64,000 bases of DNA, taken from NCBI GenBank assembly GCA_963790405.1, contig CAWBOJ010000003.1, positions 558,001-622,000 of the forward strand. Reading direction: 5' to 3'. This DNA comes from JBGSMX01 sp963790405. GTDB taxonomy: Bacteria; Actinomycetota; Coriobacteriia; Anaerosomatales; JAGXFU01. Below the pieces are notes generated by a model, which was not told the DNA's origin, ran no database searches, and saw only the letters and a program-made list of their open reading frames with translations. This document shows, piece after piece, positions 1-9,469 of this stretch (position 1 is its first letter; each line of letters starts with the position of its first letter). The position numbers and the translations under genes were made by a program.

Positions 1-2
1 GT

Positions 3-932
3 CAGGTTCCCGCGGCTGCGATACCTCATGCCTTGTCCGTTGCGATCGGGCGTGATCTGGAGACCGAGCCGTTGGCCTCACTGGACACGATCACACGCCA
101 TGGTGAAGTGTTAGAAGACGCACCGTTCGAGCCGGATGAGTGGAACGTGCTTCCCGTCGAGCTACTCGTTGCCGACAGCGTGATGGGGTATCTGTTCGTG
201 GCTGGCGGTGCGGGGCGATACTTCGACGCCGATGATCGGCGATTGCTTGCAGGTCTCGCAGATCACATAGCTTTGGGCATGGACAAAGTCGCCATGCTCA
301 GTCGCATGAGAGATGACCTCACGAAGACGATAGCGGCACTGTCGCTTACCCTTGACGCAACCGAACACGCTGTTCCCGGACACTCGGATAGAGTCATGGA
401 CTACGCCATGTTGCTAGGCGGCGAAGTAGGCCTGGGAATCGACCAGGTCGAACTGCTTCGGTTTGCCGGACTACTGCATGACGTGGGCAAGGCCGGGTTG
501 TCCAAGGAGATACTGCTGAAGCCATCAAGGCTCAGTGAGTCGGAGATGTCGGAGGTTCAGCGGCATTCCGAAATTGGCGCCAACCTTGTGGACCAGATCG
601 AGTTTCTGAATGCGCTGGCGCCAATCATCATGCACCATCACGAGCGTTGGGATGGCGGTGGGTACCCGATGGGTCTCGCGGGCGATGCGATACCATTCCT
701 GGCTCGCATATTGGCGATAGCCGACGCTTTCGATTCCATGACCTCGGAGTCTCCCTATCGCCGACGCATGTCGTTCACCGAGGCGCGCAGGGAGCTGCGG
801 GCAGGATCTGGGACGCAGTTTGATCCTGCGCTTGTCCAGGTGTTCATCGACGCGATGGACCGTCGGGCACTCGCCGGTTCAACTGGTTTGCTAGCCCGAG
901 ATGCGTCTGACGGGCCTCAGCTTCCAGCCTGA
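3..932 (+). CDS. HD-GYP domain c-di-GMP phosphodiesterase (5' partial)
   Basis: Predicted to hydrolyse cyclic di-GMP. The frame is open to the window edge, so the true start lies upstream; the first internal start-like codon is TTG at 33. Counting from that TTG, residues 40-95 look like the end of a GAF domain (RYFDADDRRLL), and residues 105-280 are an HD-GYP domain with HDVGK near 149, HHERWDGGGYP near 202-212 and DAFDSM near 231, so the metal ligands and the GYP motif are present. It probably senses a small molecule through the GAF part. Its neighbour two genes on carries a GGDEF domain, so this end of the window contains both synthesis and breakdown of the same messenger. The HD-GYP call is firm; the ligand is unknown. 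Confidence 0.88.
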   Translation, partial: QVPAAAIPHALSVAIGRDLETEPLASLDTITRHGEVLEDAPFEPDEWNVLPVELLVADSVMGYLFVAGGAGRYFDADDRRLLAGLADHIALGMDKVAMLSRMRDDLTKTIAALSLTLDATEHAVPGHSDRVMDYAMLLGGEVGLGIDQVELLRFAGLLHDVGKAGLSKEILLKPSRLSESEMSEVQRHSEIGANLVDQIEFLNALAPIIMHHHERWDGGGYPMGLAGDAIPFLARILAIADAFDSMTSESPYRRRMSFTEARRELRAGSGTQFDPALVQVFIDAMDRRALAGSTGLLARDASDGPQLPA

Positions 933-993
933 TCGGGGTTGAGCGCGCGTGTGCTAGAATCCCGCGGACGGGCCGTCTATCGAAGGGTTGAGC

Positions 994-1551
994 ATGCGAC
1001 GCAGCTCCTTCATCGCTCGCGCGGGGGTCATCGCTGCGGTATATGCCGCGCTCACTATCATCACACTGCAGCTTCCAACTCAACTTGGGTGGGGGCTCGT
1101 TCAGTTCCGGCCCAGCGAAGCCCTGACCGTTTTGGCGACACTCACTCCTGCCGCGATACCCGGCCTATGGCTCGGTGCAGCTGTGGCGAATCTGTTCGTC
1201 TTTGCGCAGGTCGGGCCGCTCGCTCTCTTTGACGTGGTGTTCGGGTCGCTCGCGTCACTTCTTGGCGCGACATGGACCTGGCGGTTCCGGAGCCGAACGG
1301 CGGTCGCTTTGCTCGGGCCGGTCGTTGTCAACGCGCTTGTCGTGCCGGCGTATTTGCCGATGCTGCTCGCAGGATTGGGGTTCTACGAGGTCCCGTTGTT
1401 GGGGTTGGACTTTGAGGGACATTGGCTCAGTATGTACGCGTTCGGAGTAGTCGCCATCGGGCTCAGTCAGGCGCTCGTGGTGTACGGTCTGGGGTGGCCA
1501 CTGCTCTCGGCACTCAAGCGCATTGGCCTTGCGGAACGCATAGGTGGTTGA
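994..1551 (+). CDS. queT: QueT-family (DUF988) transporter
   Basis: A hydrophobic protein of about 185 residues with five or six predicted membrane segments. It contains the RPSEALTVL stretch near residue 40 that is typical of QueT proteins, the substrate-binding S components of ECF transporters thought to import queuosine precursors. The ATG at 994 is preferred over the TTG at 988 because AAGGG at 982-986 is spaced 7 bases from it. A TAGAAT box at 954-959 could be a -10 element. There is no room upstream for a preQ1 riboswitch and none was seen. Family assignment is good; substrate is inferred from the family. Confidence 0.72.
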   Translation: MRRSSFIARAGVIAAVYAALTIITLQLPTQLGWGLVQFRPSEALTVLATLTPAAIPGLWLGAAVANLFVFAQVGPLALFDVVFGSLASLLGATWTWRFRSRTAVALLGPVVVNALVVPAYLPMLLAGLGFYEVPLLGLDFEGHWLSMYAFGVVAIGLSQALVVYGLGWPLLSALKRIGLAERIGG

Positions 1552-1576
1552 CCGCGGAGAGGCGGAAGTTCGACAG

Positions 1577-3400
1577 ATGACGGTCAAGGGAACATGGAAG
1601 CGCAGCGACGCAGATTGTTCGGCGCCTCTTCCTCGCCGTCCGGATGGATTCCTTATTCACAATGCCAAGGAGTCGTGCCGCGAGTGCTGGGGGTGCGTCC
1701 GCGCGTGTCCGGCGCGCGCAATCAAGATGGTCAACGGTCACGCGGAAATCATCGAGGAACGCTGCGTGAAGTGCGGCCAGTGCGTGTCCGAGTGTGGCGG
1801 CAGCGGAAATACGGTTAGGGACGACACGCCACGCGTACGTCAGCTACTCGAATCCGGGCGACCGGTCGTTGCTATCCTTGCAAGTGAATTCGTTGCTGCG
1901 CTGCACCCGGTTTCTCCACTTGAGGTCGAGCGCTCGTTGGAGATGATAGGGTTCTTCGCCGTGGAGAGCACGTTGCTTGGCGAGGAGATTGTCGCCGCAG
2001 AGTATCAGAAGTCGTTTGCCCGACCCTGCGCGTCACTCATGCTTCGTTCGACGTGCCCGGTGACCGTGGACTGGGTGCGGAAGTACTATCCGGAGCTCGT
2101 GCCGGCTCTGACCCCCATCGTGCCTCCGTACGTTGCTCAGGCCCGGTTGGTCAAGCAGCTCTATCCCCCGGACACAGCAGTTGTCTACGTATCGCCGTGC
2201 TACGCGCGGAAAGACGAAGCGTACGATCCGGAGTTCGGCGGTGCCGTCGATGCCGCGATCGACTTCATCGAACTCGAGCGGCTTCTCGCCGAACGCAAGC
2301 AGCGACCCCCCTACGCGGGGCCGGGGACGGGACGACGTCGACCCCAACCGGTCAAGGAGCTCTCGCTCACCGACGGCTTTCCTCGTGCCGAGCTCACGCA
2401 GCGCAATCAGACCGATGCATCGATCATGAAGGTGCGGGGTCTGCGCGATCTCGACGAGCTTCTGAAGGCGGTCTTGCGGGGCGAAGCTGCACCGGATGTT
2501 GTTGACATGCTCAACTGCGAGAGTTGCATCGATGGACCTGCGGTGCGCCCCGGCTTGTCGGTGTTTGCGAAACGCAATATCGATGCCGCCGAACGGACGC
2601 AGGTGCCTCGTGCGGGAGTTCGGACTTCCGAACTCATCCCGTTTCTTCCTGCGGTCGATATGGTTCGGTCGTTTGATCCTCGGCCAGTCTACTCATCGAC
2701 GCCAAGTGACGAGCAGATTGACCAGATCTTGGCTGAAGGAGAGTTCACGAAAGCCAATGCGCTCGACTGCGGTTCGTGCGGATACGGCACATGCGTTGAG
2801 CATGCGGTGGCTATCTTCGAGAAGAGCTCGACGTGGGAAATGTGTTTCCCTCTACAAAGAAGGCGCATGAAGCAGACAACGGCGGTGTTGGAGCGGACGG
2901 CGACGATTGACGCGCTCACGAATCTCGGCAACCGTCGCGTGTTCGACAGGAGACTCGGAGAAGAGGTCGCCCGTACCCACCGTTATGGGAAGCCCGTCTC
3001 GTTGCTCATGATTGACGTCGATGGCTTCAAGAGCATCAACGACACGTATGGGCATCCATTTGGAGACGCAGTGCTGGCCCGGGTCGGGAGTCTGATGTGT
3101 GAGCAGATTCGCGAGACCGACGTCGCAACGCGCTACGGCGGCGACGAGTTCGCGTTCATCTTGCCGGAGACCGACAAGACGCGAGCCTACGCTGTGGCCG
3201 AGAAGCTTCGCGCGGCCGTGTCGGCTAGCCGGATCGATCCTGGCGATGATCAGCAGCCGCCTTGCGTTACGATCTCGATAGGGGTTGCCTCGGCGATGGA
3301 GCCCGAGGTCGATGCGGTGTCTTTGCTGGAAGCCGCGGACCGTGCGCTCTATCAGGCCAAGCAGGCAGGACGCGACCAGGTAAGGCTTGCCGTGGGCTAG
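1577..3400 (+). CDS. Ferredoxin / [FeFe]-hydrogenase-like / GGDEF fusion protein
   Basis: Putative redox- or hydrogen-sensing diguanylate cyclase of 607 residues. In order: two 4Fe-4S ferredoxin motifs (CRECWGCVRACP and CVKCGQCVSEC, residues about 34-75); a domain like the large subunit of [FeFe] hydrogenase with STCPVTVDW near 157, SPCYARKDE near 205 and NCESC near 313; a further Fe-S motif DCGSCGYGTC near 396; and a C-terminal GGDEF domain with YGGDEF near 519 preceded at the right distance by an RETD inhibitory I-site. All four positions that hold H-cluster cysteines still carry cysteine, but the surrounding catalytic motifs are degenerate, so the domain is more likely a sensor than an enzyme. 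The ATG at 1577 follows a GGAGAGGCGG-type ribosome site; a GTG at 1544 overlapping the upstream gene is possible. Confidence 0.82.
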   Translation: MTVKGTWKRSDADCSAPLPRRPDGFLIHNAKESCRECWGCVRACPARAIKMVNGHAEIIEERCVKCGQCVSECGGSGNTVRDDTPRVRQLLESGRPVVAILASEFVAALHPVSPLEVERSLEMIGFFAVESTLLGEEIVAAEYQKSFARPCASLMLRSTCPVTVDWVRKYYPELVPALTPIVPPYVAQARLVKQLYPPDTAVVYVSPCYARKDEAYDPEFGGAVDAAIDFIELERLLAERKQRPPYAGPGTGRRRPQPVKELSLTDGFPRAELTQRNQTDASIMKVRGLRDLDELLKAVLRGEAAPDVVDMLNCESCIDGPAVRPGLSVFAKRNIDAAERTQVPRAGVRTSELIPFLPAVDMVRSFDPRPVYSSTPSDEQIDQILAEGEFTKANALDCGSCGYGTCVEHAVAIFEKSSTWEMCFPLQRRRMKQTTAVLERTATIDALTNLGNRRVFDRRLGEEVARTHRYGKPVSLLMIDVDGFKSINDTYGHPFGDAVLARVGSLMCEQIRETDVATRYGGDEFAFILPETDKTRAYAVAEKLRAAVSASRIDPGDDQQPPCVTISIGVASAMEPEVDAVSLLEAADRALYQAKQAGRDQVRLAVG

Positions 3401-3440
3401 TCGCGTGTCACGGGTATGATTCGAACGGGAGGAGTCAACC

Positions 3441-4451
3441 GTGCACGAAGCCGGACTGTGGCACGCCGAATCCGATCGTATCCGCTGCGATCTGTGTCCG
3501 AACGCCTGTCTCATTAGTGATGGGCAAGCGGGCATTTGCGGTGTTCGACGCAACGAGGCTGGCAAGCTTGTCGCCACGACGTACGGGCTCATCTCGTCGA
3601 TTGCTGCCGATCCGATCGAGAAGAAGCCTGTGTTCCATTACCATCCGGGAACCTCGGTTCTCTCGCTGGGCAGCGTGGGATGCAGCATGCGTTGTGGTCA
3701 CTGCCAGAACTGGCGGATCAGCCGCGCCGAGCCGGGGGACGGTGCCGAGTTGCATCACCTCGCCCCGGAAGCGGTCGTCGATTTCGCCCGCAAGTATCAC
3801 TGCCCGGGCGTGGCGTTCACCTACAACGAGCCGGTGATCTGGGCCGAGTACGTTCGCGATACGGCGAGAGCGTGTCATGAAGCCGGACTGTTCACGGTCA
3901 TGGTGACCAACGGCTACATCACCGAGTCAGGGCTAGACTACCTCGGCGGGCATATCGACGTGTGGCGCGTTGACCTCAAGGGGGCGACCGATGAGACATA
4001 TCGCTCGCTGTGTCACGTGCCGAGTGTTGAACCGGTTCTGCGCGGCGCCGAGCGGGCGCGACATCACTGGGGTATGCATGTTGAGGTTGTCACCAACGTC
4101 GTTCCCACGGTCAACGACTCTGCCGATGAGCTTCGGGAGATGGCCGAGTGGATCGCGCAGGGTCTTGGGGTCGACACGCCGTGGCATGTCACGCGTTTCT
4201 TCCCCTACCTCGAGTACAGCGACTTGCCGCCGACGCCGATCGAGACACTGCGCATGGCGCGGACGATCGGCCAGGAGGCCGGACTGAACTACGTCTACGT
4301 CGGAAACTACGACGAACCCGGCGCAGAGGACACGGTGTGCCCGGAGTGTGGTGTAGTCGCGGTTCGCCGTTCCGGGTACACCATACTTGGAAGGCACACT
4401 CGTGATGGGGCGTGTACCCGCTGCGGTGTCAGCCTCAACATCACCGAATGA
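3441..4451 (+). CDS. amrS: AmmeMemoRadiSam-system radical SAM enzyme
   Basis: Radical SAM enzyme of the COG1180/AmrS type, 336 residues. An N-terminal zinc or Fe-S motif CDLCPNAC is followed by CSMRCGHCQNW near residue 77-87, the CX3CX2C cluster that binds the radical 4Fe-4S, and a C-terminal CPECG/CTRCG pair that suggests a second metal site. The GTG start at 3441 lies 9 bases after GGGAGGAG. AmrS usually works with AMMECR1 and Memo proteins on an unknown small substrate; neither partner is visible here. The downstream DsbA-like gene is 20 bases away and probably co-transcribed. Family confident, reaction unknown. Confidence 0.85.
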   Translation: MHEAGLWHAESDRIRCDLCPNACLISDGQAGICGVRRNEAGKLVATTYGLISSIAADPIEKKPVFHYHPGTSVLSLGSVGCSMRCGHCQNWRISRAEPGDGAELHHLAPEAVVDFARKYHCPGVAFTYNEPVIWAEYVRDTARACHEAGLFTVMVTNGYITESGLDYLGGHIDVWRVDLKGATDETYRSLCHVPSVEPVLRGAERARHHWGMHVEVVTNVVPTVNDSADELREMAEWIAQGLGVDTPWHVTRFFPYLEYSDLPPTPIETLRMARTIGQEAGLNYVYVGNYDEPGAEDTVCPECGVVAVRRSGYTILGRHTRDGACTRCGVSLNITE

Positions 4452-4471
4452 CTCATCTGCAAGGAGGCGGC

Positions 4472-5191
4472 ATGTCAACGAGCGACAGCGCGCCCGATCA
4501 CGCCCACGATCCGACTGAGACCGCTGACGGGGAGCACGCCCACGAAGCCATCGAGCCTCGGGTGTTGTTGTTCTACGACTACGCGTGCCCGTTCTGCTAT
4601 GTAGACCAGCACCGTTTCGATCAACTAGCTGCCACGCGCCCCGAAGTCGAATTCGTATTGGTTCCCTTCGAGCTTCGCCCCGACATGCCCGACGAGGGAT
4701 ACCAGATGAGCGAACTTGAGGCGGCCGGGCAATCCGAACACGTCGAAGAGCATCTACTGCGTATCGCGAAGCGCGATGGCATCCCGATGCGCATGCCGCC
4801 ATTTCTTCCCAAGACCCACAAGGCCCATGTCTTGGCCGAGATGGGCCGGGATCGGGGGGGAGCAGCGCACCAGGTGCTTCACCATGCCATCTTCTCGGCG
4901 TATTTCTCGGACGGTAAGGACATCGGCGATTCGGCGACCTTGCTCGCACTCGCCCAGGCCGAAGGCTACGAGCGCGAAGCGGTTGAACGCGCGTGGAGCG
5001 AAGGGACCTACGACGAGCGGTTGCATCAGTTCCGACATCTTGCGATGCAGCTCGGTGTGGAGGCCACTCCTGCGGCTCTCATCTGCAACGAACTCGTCAT
5101 CGGATCACGTCCGTACGAGGTGCTCAAGGAGTCGCTCGATCGATGTCTGGTGCACACCGAGGCGCTCGACGACGAGGGCACAGACGGGTGA
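4472..5191 (+). CDS. DsbA-family thioredoxin-fold oxidoreductase
   Basis: A 239-residue protein with the thioredoxin-like core FYDYACPFCYVDQ near residues 34-46, where CPFC is the redox-active pair, and the cis-proline region GVEATPAALICN near 195. It belongs with the DsbA/FrnE group of cytoplasmic disulfide oxidoreductases or isomerases; no signal peptide is visible. An N-terminal stretch of about 28 residues is rich in histidine and acid. The ATG at 4472 follows AAGGAGG at 4461-4467. It follows amrS by 20 bases, suggesting one transcript. Exact redox partner unknown. Confidence 0.82.
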   Translation: MSTSDSAPDHAHDPTETADGEHAHEAIEPRVLLFYDYACPFCYVDQHRFDQLAATRPEVEFVLVPFELRPDMPDEGYQMSELEAAGQSEHVEEHLLRIAKRDGIPMRMPPFLPKTHKAHVLAEMGRDRGGAAHQVLHHAIFSAYFSDGKDIGDSATLLALAQAEGYEREAVERAWSEGTYDERLHQFRHLAMQLGVEATPAALICNELVIGSRPYEVLKESLDRCLVHTEALDDEGTDG

Positions 5192-5294
5192 GCGACGCCC
5201 TTCCGCACGTAGGGGGGCAAAGGAGTATCATTTGTACGGTCGCCTTCGGGCGAAGCGGTAGCATGCCCACGAGTATCTCGCGAGGAATTCCTAG

Positions 5295-6536
5295 ATGTCA
5301 GCACCATGCATCATCATCCCAACGTTCTGGACAGGCAAACGCGGGCTGGTGCCCGATGATTTGCTGTCTGTATACGATCATCCGACGCCCGTGGACGAAG
5401 ACGGGACGCTGCCCGCGTGTCTGAGTTCTCTTCGGAGCGTCGAAGGCCTCGGCAAGGTAGTCCTTGTCGTTGCAGCCACGAGTAGTTCGATCGAGCATCA
5501 GGCCGAGGACAGGGTGCGTGACATCCTGGCCGACTTCCCGGAGATCGACGCCTTGGTATTCGGCCCTGCCGAGACGGGATCACTGCATCGCCGACTCGAG
5601 CAGCTCGAGTTCGCCGACATGATTCCCGGCGTGAGCCTGAACGGCTACGGAGCTGTGCGGAATCTCGGGCTGATCGTCACCGCCGTGCTCGGGTGCGATC
5701 GCGTTGTGTTCGTAGATGACGACCAGGTGATCGACGATCCGGCTTTCCTGAAGACGGCTACTGAGGGCATAGGCATGCAGTTGGAAGACGGCCGCCTTGT
5801 TCTTGCGAAGAGCGGATTCTACACCGATGCAGCGGGACGTTATCAACGTCACGTTTCCCCGCACTGGGCGAACATGTTCTGGCGGCAGAACGACGCATTC
5901 AACGACGCCTTGGCGTTTGTCGACGCGCCGCCGCGCATCAAGGCGAGTGCTGTTGCATTCGGGGGATGTTTCGCGCTGGACAAGGACATGTACATGAACG
6001 TGTCGTTCGATCCGTGGGTCGTGCGTGGCGAGGATATCGACTACGTGCTCAACGCACGCATGCACGGCGGGGATGTCTTTCTCGACGGTGAGTGGTCCGT
6101 CATCCACCAGCCGCCGAAGTTGTCGAGTGAGGCGTTGCAGTTCCGCCAGGATGTCTACCGGTTCATCTACGAGCACCGCAAGATCGAGTTCGCGAAATCG
6201 CAAGTCGATCTACGACAGGTGACGCCAGAATCGCTCATGCCCTACCCAGGCCAGTTTCTCGGCACGTCGATCACATGGCGTTCGACCGTCACGGCCCTGC
6301 TGCGAGGAATCTCGCACAAGGAAGGCGGTCGGTACTTGCGCATCGCGCGTCTCGCTCTCAAAGATGCTGCGGACTACGCTCGCGAGAACTGCCAGAACTA
6401 CTTCGACTTCCAGCGCCGCTGGCCCATGCTGATGGATCGTATTTGGGACGATATCGCGCTGAACTCGTTGTTCACGGGGGAGCGTCACGTCGACCGAACG
6501 GCGATCACCGGTCGCTTCCCGAGCGTTCGCAGCTGA
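5295..6536 (+). CDS. Glycosyltransferase-like protein
   Basis: A 413-residue protein with a GT-A style nucleotide-sugar fold: IIPTFW at the N terminus, VFVDDDQVID near residues 138-147 as the likely metal-binding DXD, and RGEDIDYVLNARM near 245-257, which corresponds to the catalytic ED motif of family 2-like enzymes. No membrane segments. The acceptor and sugar are not predictable. Start ATG is preceded by CGAGGAATTCCTAG, an acceptable ribosome site. The gene ends 7 bases before the TauE/SafE gene. Confidence 0.7.
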   Translation: MSAPCIIIPTFWTGKRGLVPDDLLSVYDHPTPVDEDGTLPACLSSLRSVEGLGKVVLVVAATSSSIEHQAEDRVRDILADFPEIDALVFGPAETGSLHRRLEQLEFADMIPGVSLNGYGAVRNLGLIVTAVLGCDRVVFVDDDQVIDDPAFLKTATEGIGMQLEDGRLVLAKSGFYTDAAGRYQRHVSPHWANMFWRQNDAFNDALAFVDAPPRIKASAVAFGGCFALDKDMYMNVSFDPWVVRGEDIDYVLNARMHGGDVFLDGEWSVIHQPPKLSSEALQFRQDVYRFIYEHRKIEFAKSQVDLRQVTPESLMPYPGQFLGTSITWRSTVTALLRGISHKEGGRYLRIARLALKDAADYARENCQNYFDFQRRWPMLMDRIWDDIALNSLFTGERHVDRTAITGRFPSVRS

Positions 6537-6543
6537 CGCCGTC

Positions 6544-7317
6544 GTGTCCGGTGCCGTTCTTCCCGCGCTGATCGGTCTGAGCGCCGGGCTGCTCTCCGGC
6601 ATGTTCGGGGTGGGCGGTGGAGTGCTCACAACACCGGCGTTGCGCCTGCTACTCGATGCTCCGGCCCTCATCGCCGTGGGGACACCACTACCCGTGATCA
6701 TTCCAACGGCAGCGGCGGGTGCCTATGCGTACTCACGGCGTGGTCTTGCCGACGTGCGAAGCGGCTTGAGCATCGGGGCGTGGGGTGCGGTCGCGTCTGT
6801 CGGAGGAGCATACCTGTCGGATCTCGTGGGCGGCAGTATTGTCATGCTCGCGACCGCTGGCCTGATACTGTTCATGGCCGGAGATATGATCTCCCAGGCG
6901 TTGGGCCGAAAGACAACGCAGCCTCGAATCACCGAGCATCACCCACGGCGCGGACTCGCGCTGGTCGTCCTCGGCGTGATCACGGGTCTGTACTCGGGTT
7001 TTCTCGGCCTCGGTGGAGGCTTCGTGCTCGTTCCCTTGCTGGCGCGCTGGTTCGATTACCCCATCAAGCGGGCCATCGGGACGAGCCTGGTCTGCATCGC
7101 GGTACTTGCGGTACCCGGCAGCATCACCCATTTGGTGCTCGGGCACGTCGACATCAATCTTGCTGTCGCCTTGATGGTCGGCGTCGTGCCGGGAGCGCTC
7201 ATTGGTGCCCGACTCACCTCCGTTGCTTCGGAACGGGCGATCCAGATCGGGTTCGCTGCGCTTCTGGTTGTCACGGGCGTCATGCTGGCCGCGAACGAGA
7301 TCGTGGGGCTGCTGTGA
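6544..7317 (+). CDS. TauE/SafE family membrane permease
   Basis: A 257-residue integral membrane protein with about eight segments and the duplicated glycine-rich halves of the TauE/SafE (DUF81) family: SGMFGVGGGVLTTPAL near residues 19-34 and SGFLGLGGGFVLVPLL near 151-166. Members export sulfite, sulfonates or related anions; the substrate here is not known. The start is GTG at 6544. Its TGA overlaps the GTG of the next gene by four bases, indicating translational coupling. Confidence 0.85.
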   Translation: MSGAVLPALIGLSAGLLSGMFGVGGGVLTTPALRLLLDAPALIAVGTPLPVIIPTAAAGAYAYSRRGLADVRSGLSIGAWGAVASVGGAYLSDLVGGSIVMLATAGLILFMAGDMISQALGRKTTQPRITEHHPRRGLALVVLGVITGLYSGFLGLGGGFVLVPLLARWFDYPIKRAIGTSLVCIAVLAVPGSITHLVLGHVDINLAVALMVGVVPGALIGARLTSVASERAIQIGFAALLVVTGVMLAANEIVGLL

Positions 7318-8139
7318 CGAGGAGCGACTTGCACGCAGCATCGGAGCGGGAGGTCGAGTTGCTGTGGCCGGCCGTCAGGGCGGCCCATCTGTTCGCCGAT
7401 CGCGATGCCTTCAGAGCCTGGCACCGTGAGGCACCGTGGCGGGTGCGTGCGGATTCTCGCGAGCGGGCAGCGGTGCTCGGAGGCTGGCGGCCCCACCTCG
7501 ACATTCTGGCAATCAAGGGCTTGTGGGCGCCCGGTCGCGACATACCTGGCCTGGTCGAAGGGTTGCGGGCGCTTGCAGCGGCACAGGGATTCGATCGGTT
7601 GTTGAGTCCGCTGGTCTCCGATGAGGGCGCCGAGCGGTATCGGCAGGCCGGACTGCTGGCTTGTGCTCGTGTAGTCGCACTGCGCACGAGCGCCCAGGCA
7701 GCCCTGTCTCTGTCCGACCAGCCGCCCGACGGCGTTCGCATTCGCGCCATCACCGTTGTCGATCTCGACGTCATCGCCGGTATCGATGCGGCGTGTTTCG
7801 AGCCGTTCTGGGCTTATGGACTCGAGCGTCTCGCTCAGGGTCTTGCCGAGGAGCGTATGGCTGTGGCCGAATCCGAGGACGGAATCATCGGCTATACTCT
7901 GTGCACCATAGAGCGTGGGAAGCGGGACTCTCGGACGCTTGGCCGTGGTTCCCGAAGAGCGGGGACGCGGCGTTGGGGCTGCACTCGCTGCAGAGTCGCT
8001 ACGGTACATGGCGCGGTGCGGCGCCGGCACGATCAGTCTTTGTACGCAGGAGGAGAATGCTACGTCGCGCTCGCTGTATGCTCGCTTCGGTCTGCGCGAG
8101 CTCCCCGGGAGACTCGAACTCCTCATCGGCGACGTCTAG
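7314..8139 (+). CDS. GNAT acetyltransferase (one frameshift near 7920)
   Basis: A GNAT N-acetyltransferase of about 274 residues, probably with two GNAT-like halves. The C-terminal half carries LAVVPEERGRGVGAAL, the acetyl-CoA loop, at about 7936-7980. The reading frame changes near 7920: in GGGAAGCGG one extra A breaks the join between TLCTIERG and SGTLGRLAVV. Removing it gives one continuous protein from GTG 7314 to TAG 8139. The gene overlaps the TauE/SafE gene by four bases. Substrate unknown. The lesion looks like a sequencing error. Confidence 0.75.
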
Positions 8140-8162
8140 ACGTACGGGAAGGAAGGGCACGG

Positions 8163-9469
8163 GTGACGCCAAGAAGGACGATCGTCATCGATATGCTCCT
8201 CCTGTTCGCGGTCACGGTTCTAGCCGTGGTCACCGCGTGGGCGCTCCTGGCCTCGGGTGTTCCGCGACTGGCTTCTGACTGCGTCGATCACCGGACTCAC
8301 AATGGTCGCGATGGGCAGCGTCGTGGCGCGCTTCATCAGCCGCCCCGACCATCTCCGCGCGCTTCAGTCGCACGTGATTCTCGACATTGCGAACGAGAGC
8401 CTGTCGTTCATGCGGCGGGGACTCAACGAGGAGACGGCCGATGCCGTGTGCCGGATCGTGCTCGCCGAGACCGAGGTCGCTGCGGTCGCCATCACCAACA
8501 CAGAGCACGATCCTCGGTTTTGCGGGTATCGGCGAGAACCATCACAGCGTCGGGCGGGCCGATCCTGACACGTGCGACACGCGAGGCGATCCAGTTCAAC
8601 GAGCACCGGATCCTCGGCTCGAAGGAAGAGATCGGCTGCCCTGAGCCGGACTGCATGCTGCGGGCGGCAATCGTGGTGCCGCTCGAGATCGCGCGGAGAA
8701 CCAGTCGGCACGCTGAAGTTCTACTACACGACACCGCGCCTCCTCAACGAGACTCAGGTCACGATGGCCGAGGGCCTGGCGCGCCTGCTCTCCACCCAAC
8801 TCGAGCTATCTGAGCTCGAGCGTCAGACCGAACTCGCCACACGAATGGAACTCAAAGCCCTCCAGGCGCAGATCAATCCTCACTTCCTGTTCAACACCAT
8901 CAACACCATCGCCATGCTCATCCGGACCGATCCGGAGCGGGCTCGCGAGTTGCTTCGGGAGTTCGCTGCTTTCTACCGCCGCACGCTCGAAGCGGGAGAT
9001 CAGCTCATCGAGCTCGGCCGCGAGCTCGAGTACGTGACCATGTATCTGATGTTCGAGCAGGCTCGCTTCGGTGAGCGGATCGTGATCTCTCGACCGCATC
9101 GACCCCGATACGCGCGGGGTGCGCGTGCCGGCCTTCATCGTGCAGCCGCTCGTCGAGAACTCGGTGAAGCATGGCATGCGGGCCGAGGGCGTCCTTCACG
9201 TAACTCTGTCGGCTTCGTGTCGCGACGGATGGCTCAACATCGACATCACGGACGACGGCGTTGGCATTTCTGAGAAGCGTCTTCCGCACGTGCTGGAGCC
9301 CGGGTTCGGGAAAGGACTTGGAATCGCGCTGAAGAACGTGGACGATAGGCTGAAGGGACACTTCGGTGGCGGCTCCGGTCTCACGATTGACAGTACCGAG
9401 GGGGTCGGGACCCGGGTGATCATCCGAATCCGTCTTGAGGACGGCGAGTCGTGTGCAGGAGGCGCGTAG
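8163..9469 (+). pseudogene. LytS-type sensor histidine kinase (several frameshifts)
   Basis: Sensor kinase paired with the LytTR regulator that starts at the base after its stop. Reading through all frames gives two N-terminal membrane segments (8190-8335), a GAF-like domain (8340-8760), the His_kinase motif INPHFLFNTINTIAM near 8875-8915, where the histidine is the phosphorylation site, and an HATPase domain with QPLVENSVKHG near 9142 and DDGVGI near 9250. Frame changes are needed near 8257, 8511, 8551, 8693 and 9090, each repairable by one base, mostly a single extra base. GTG 8163 follows a GGAAGGAAGGG ribosome site. In other bacteria LytS/LytTR pairs of this kind (for example BtsSR) sense pyruvate or similar acids and control a permease, which suits the ActP cassettes downstream. 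Confidence 0.75.

Noticed and set aside
1577..3400. Catalytic [FeFe] hydrogenase
   Set aside because: The H-cluster motifs are degenerate and the protein is fused to GGDEF; a sensory role fits better.
5192..5294. Riboswitch suggested by GGGGGGCAAAGG before the glycosyltransferase
   Set aside because: The gap is only about 100 bases and contains just one short hairpin (GTCGCCTTCGGGCGAAG); no class I c-di-GMP core follows.
6780..8813. A 677-codon plus-strand frame spanning three genes
   Set aside because: Only its middle (7314-7920) is real GNAT sequence and parts after 8163 belong to the kinase; the beginning is an out-of-frame reading of the TauE/SafE gene.
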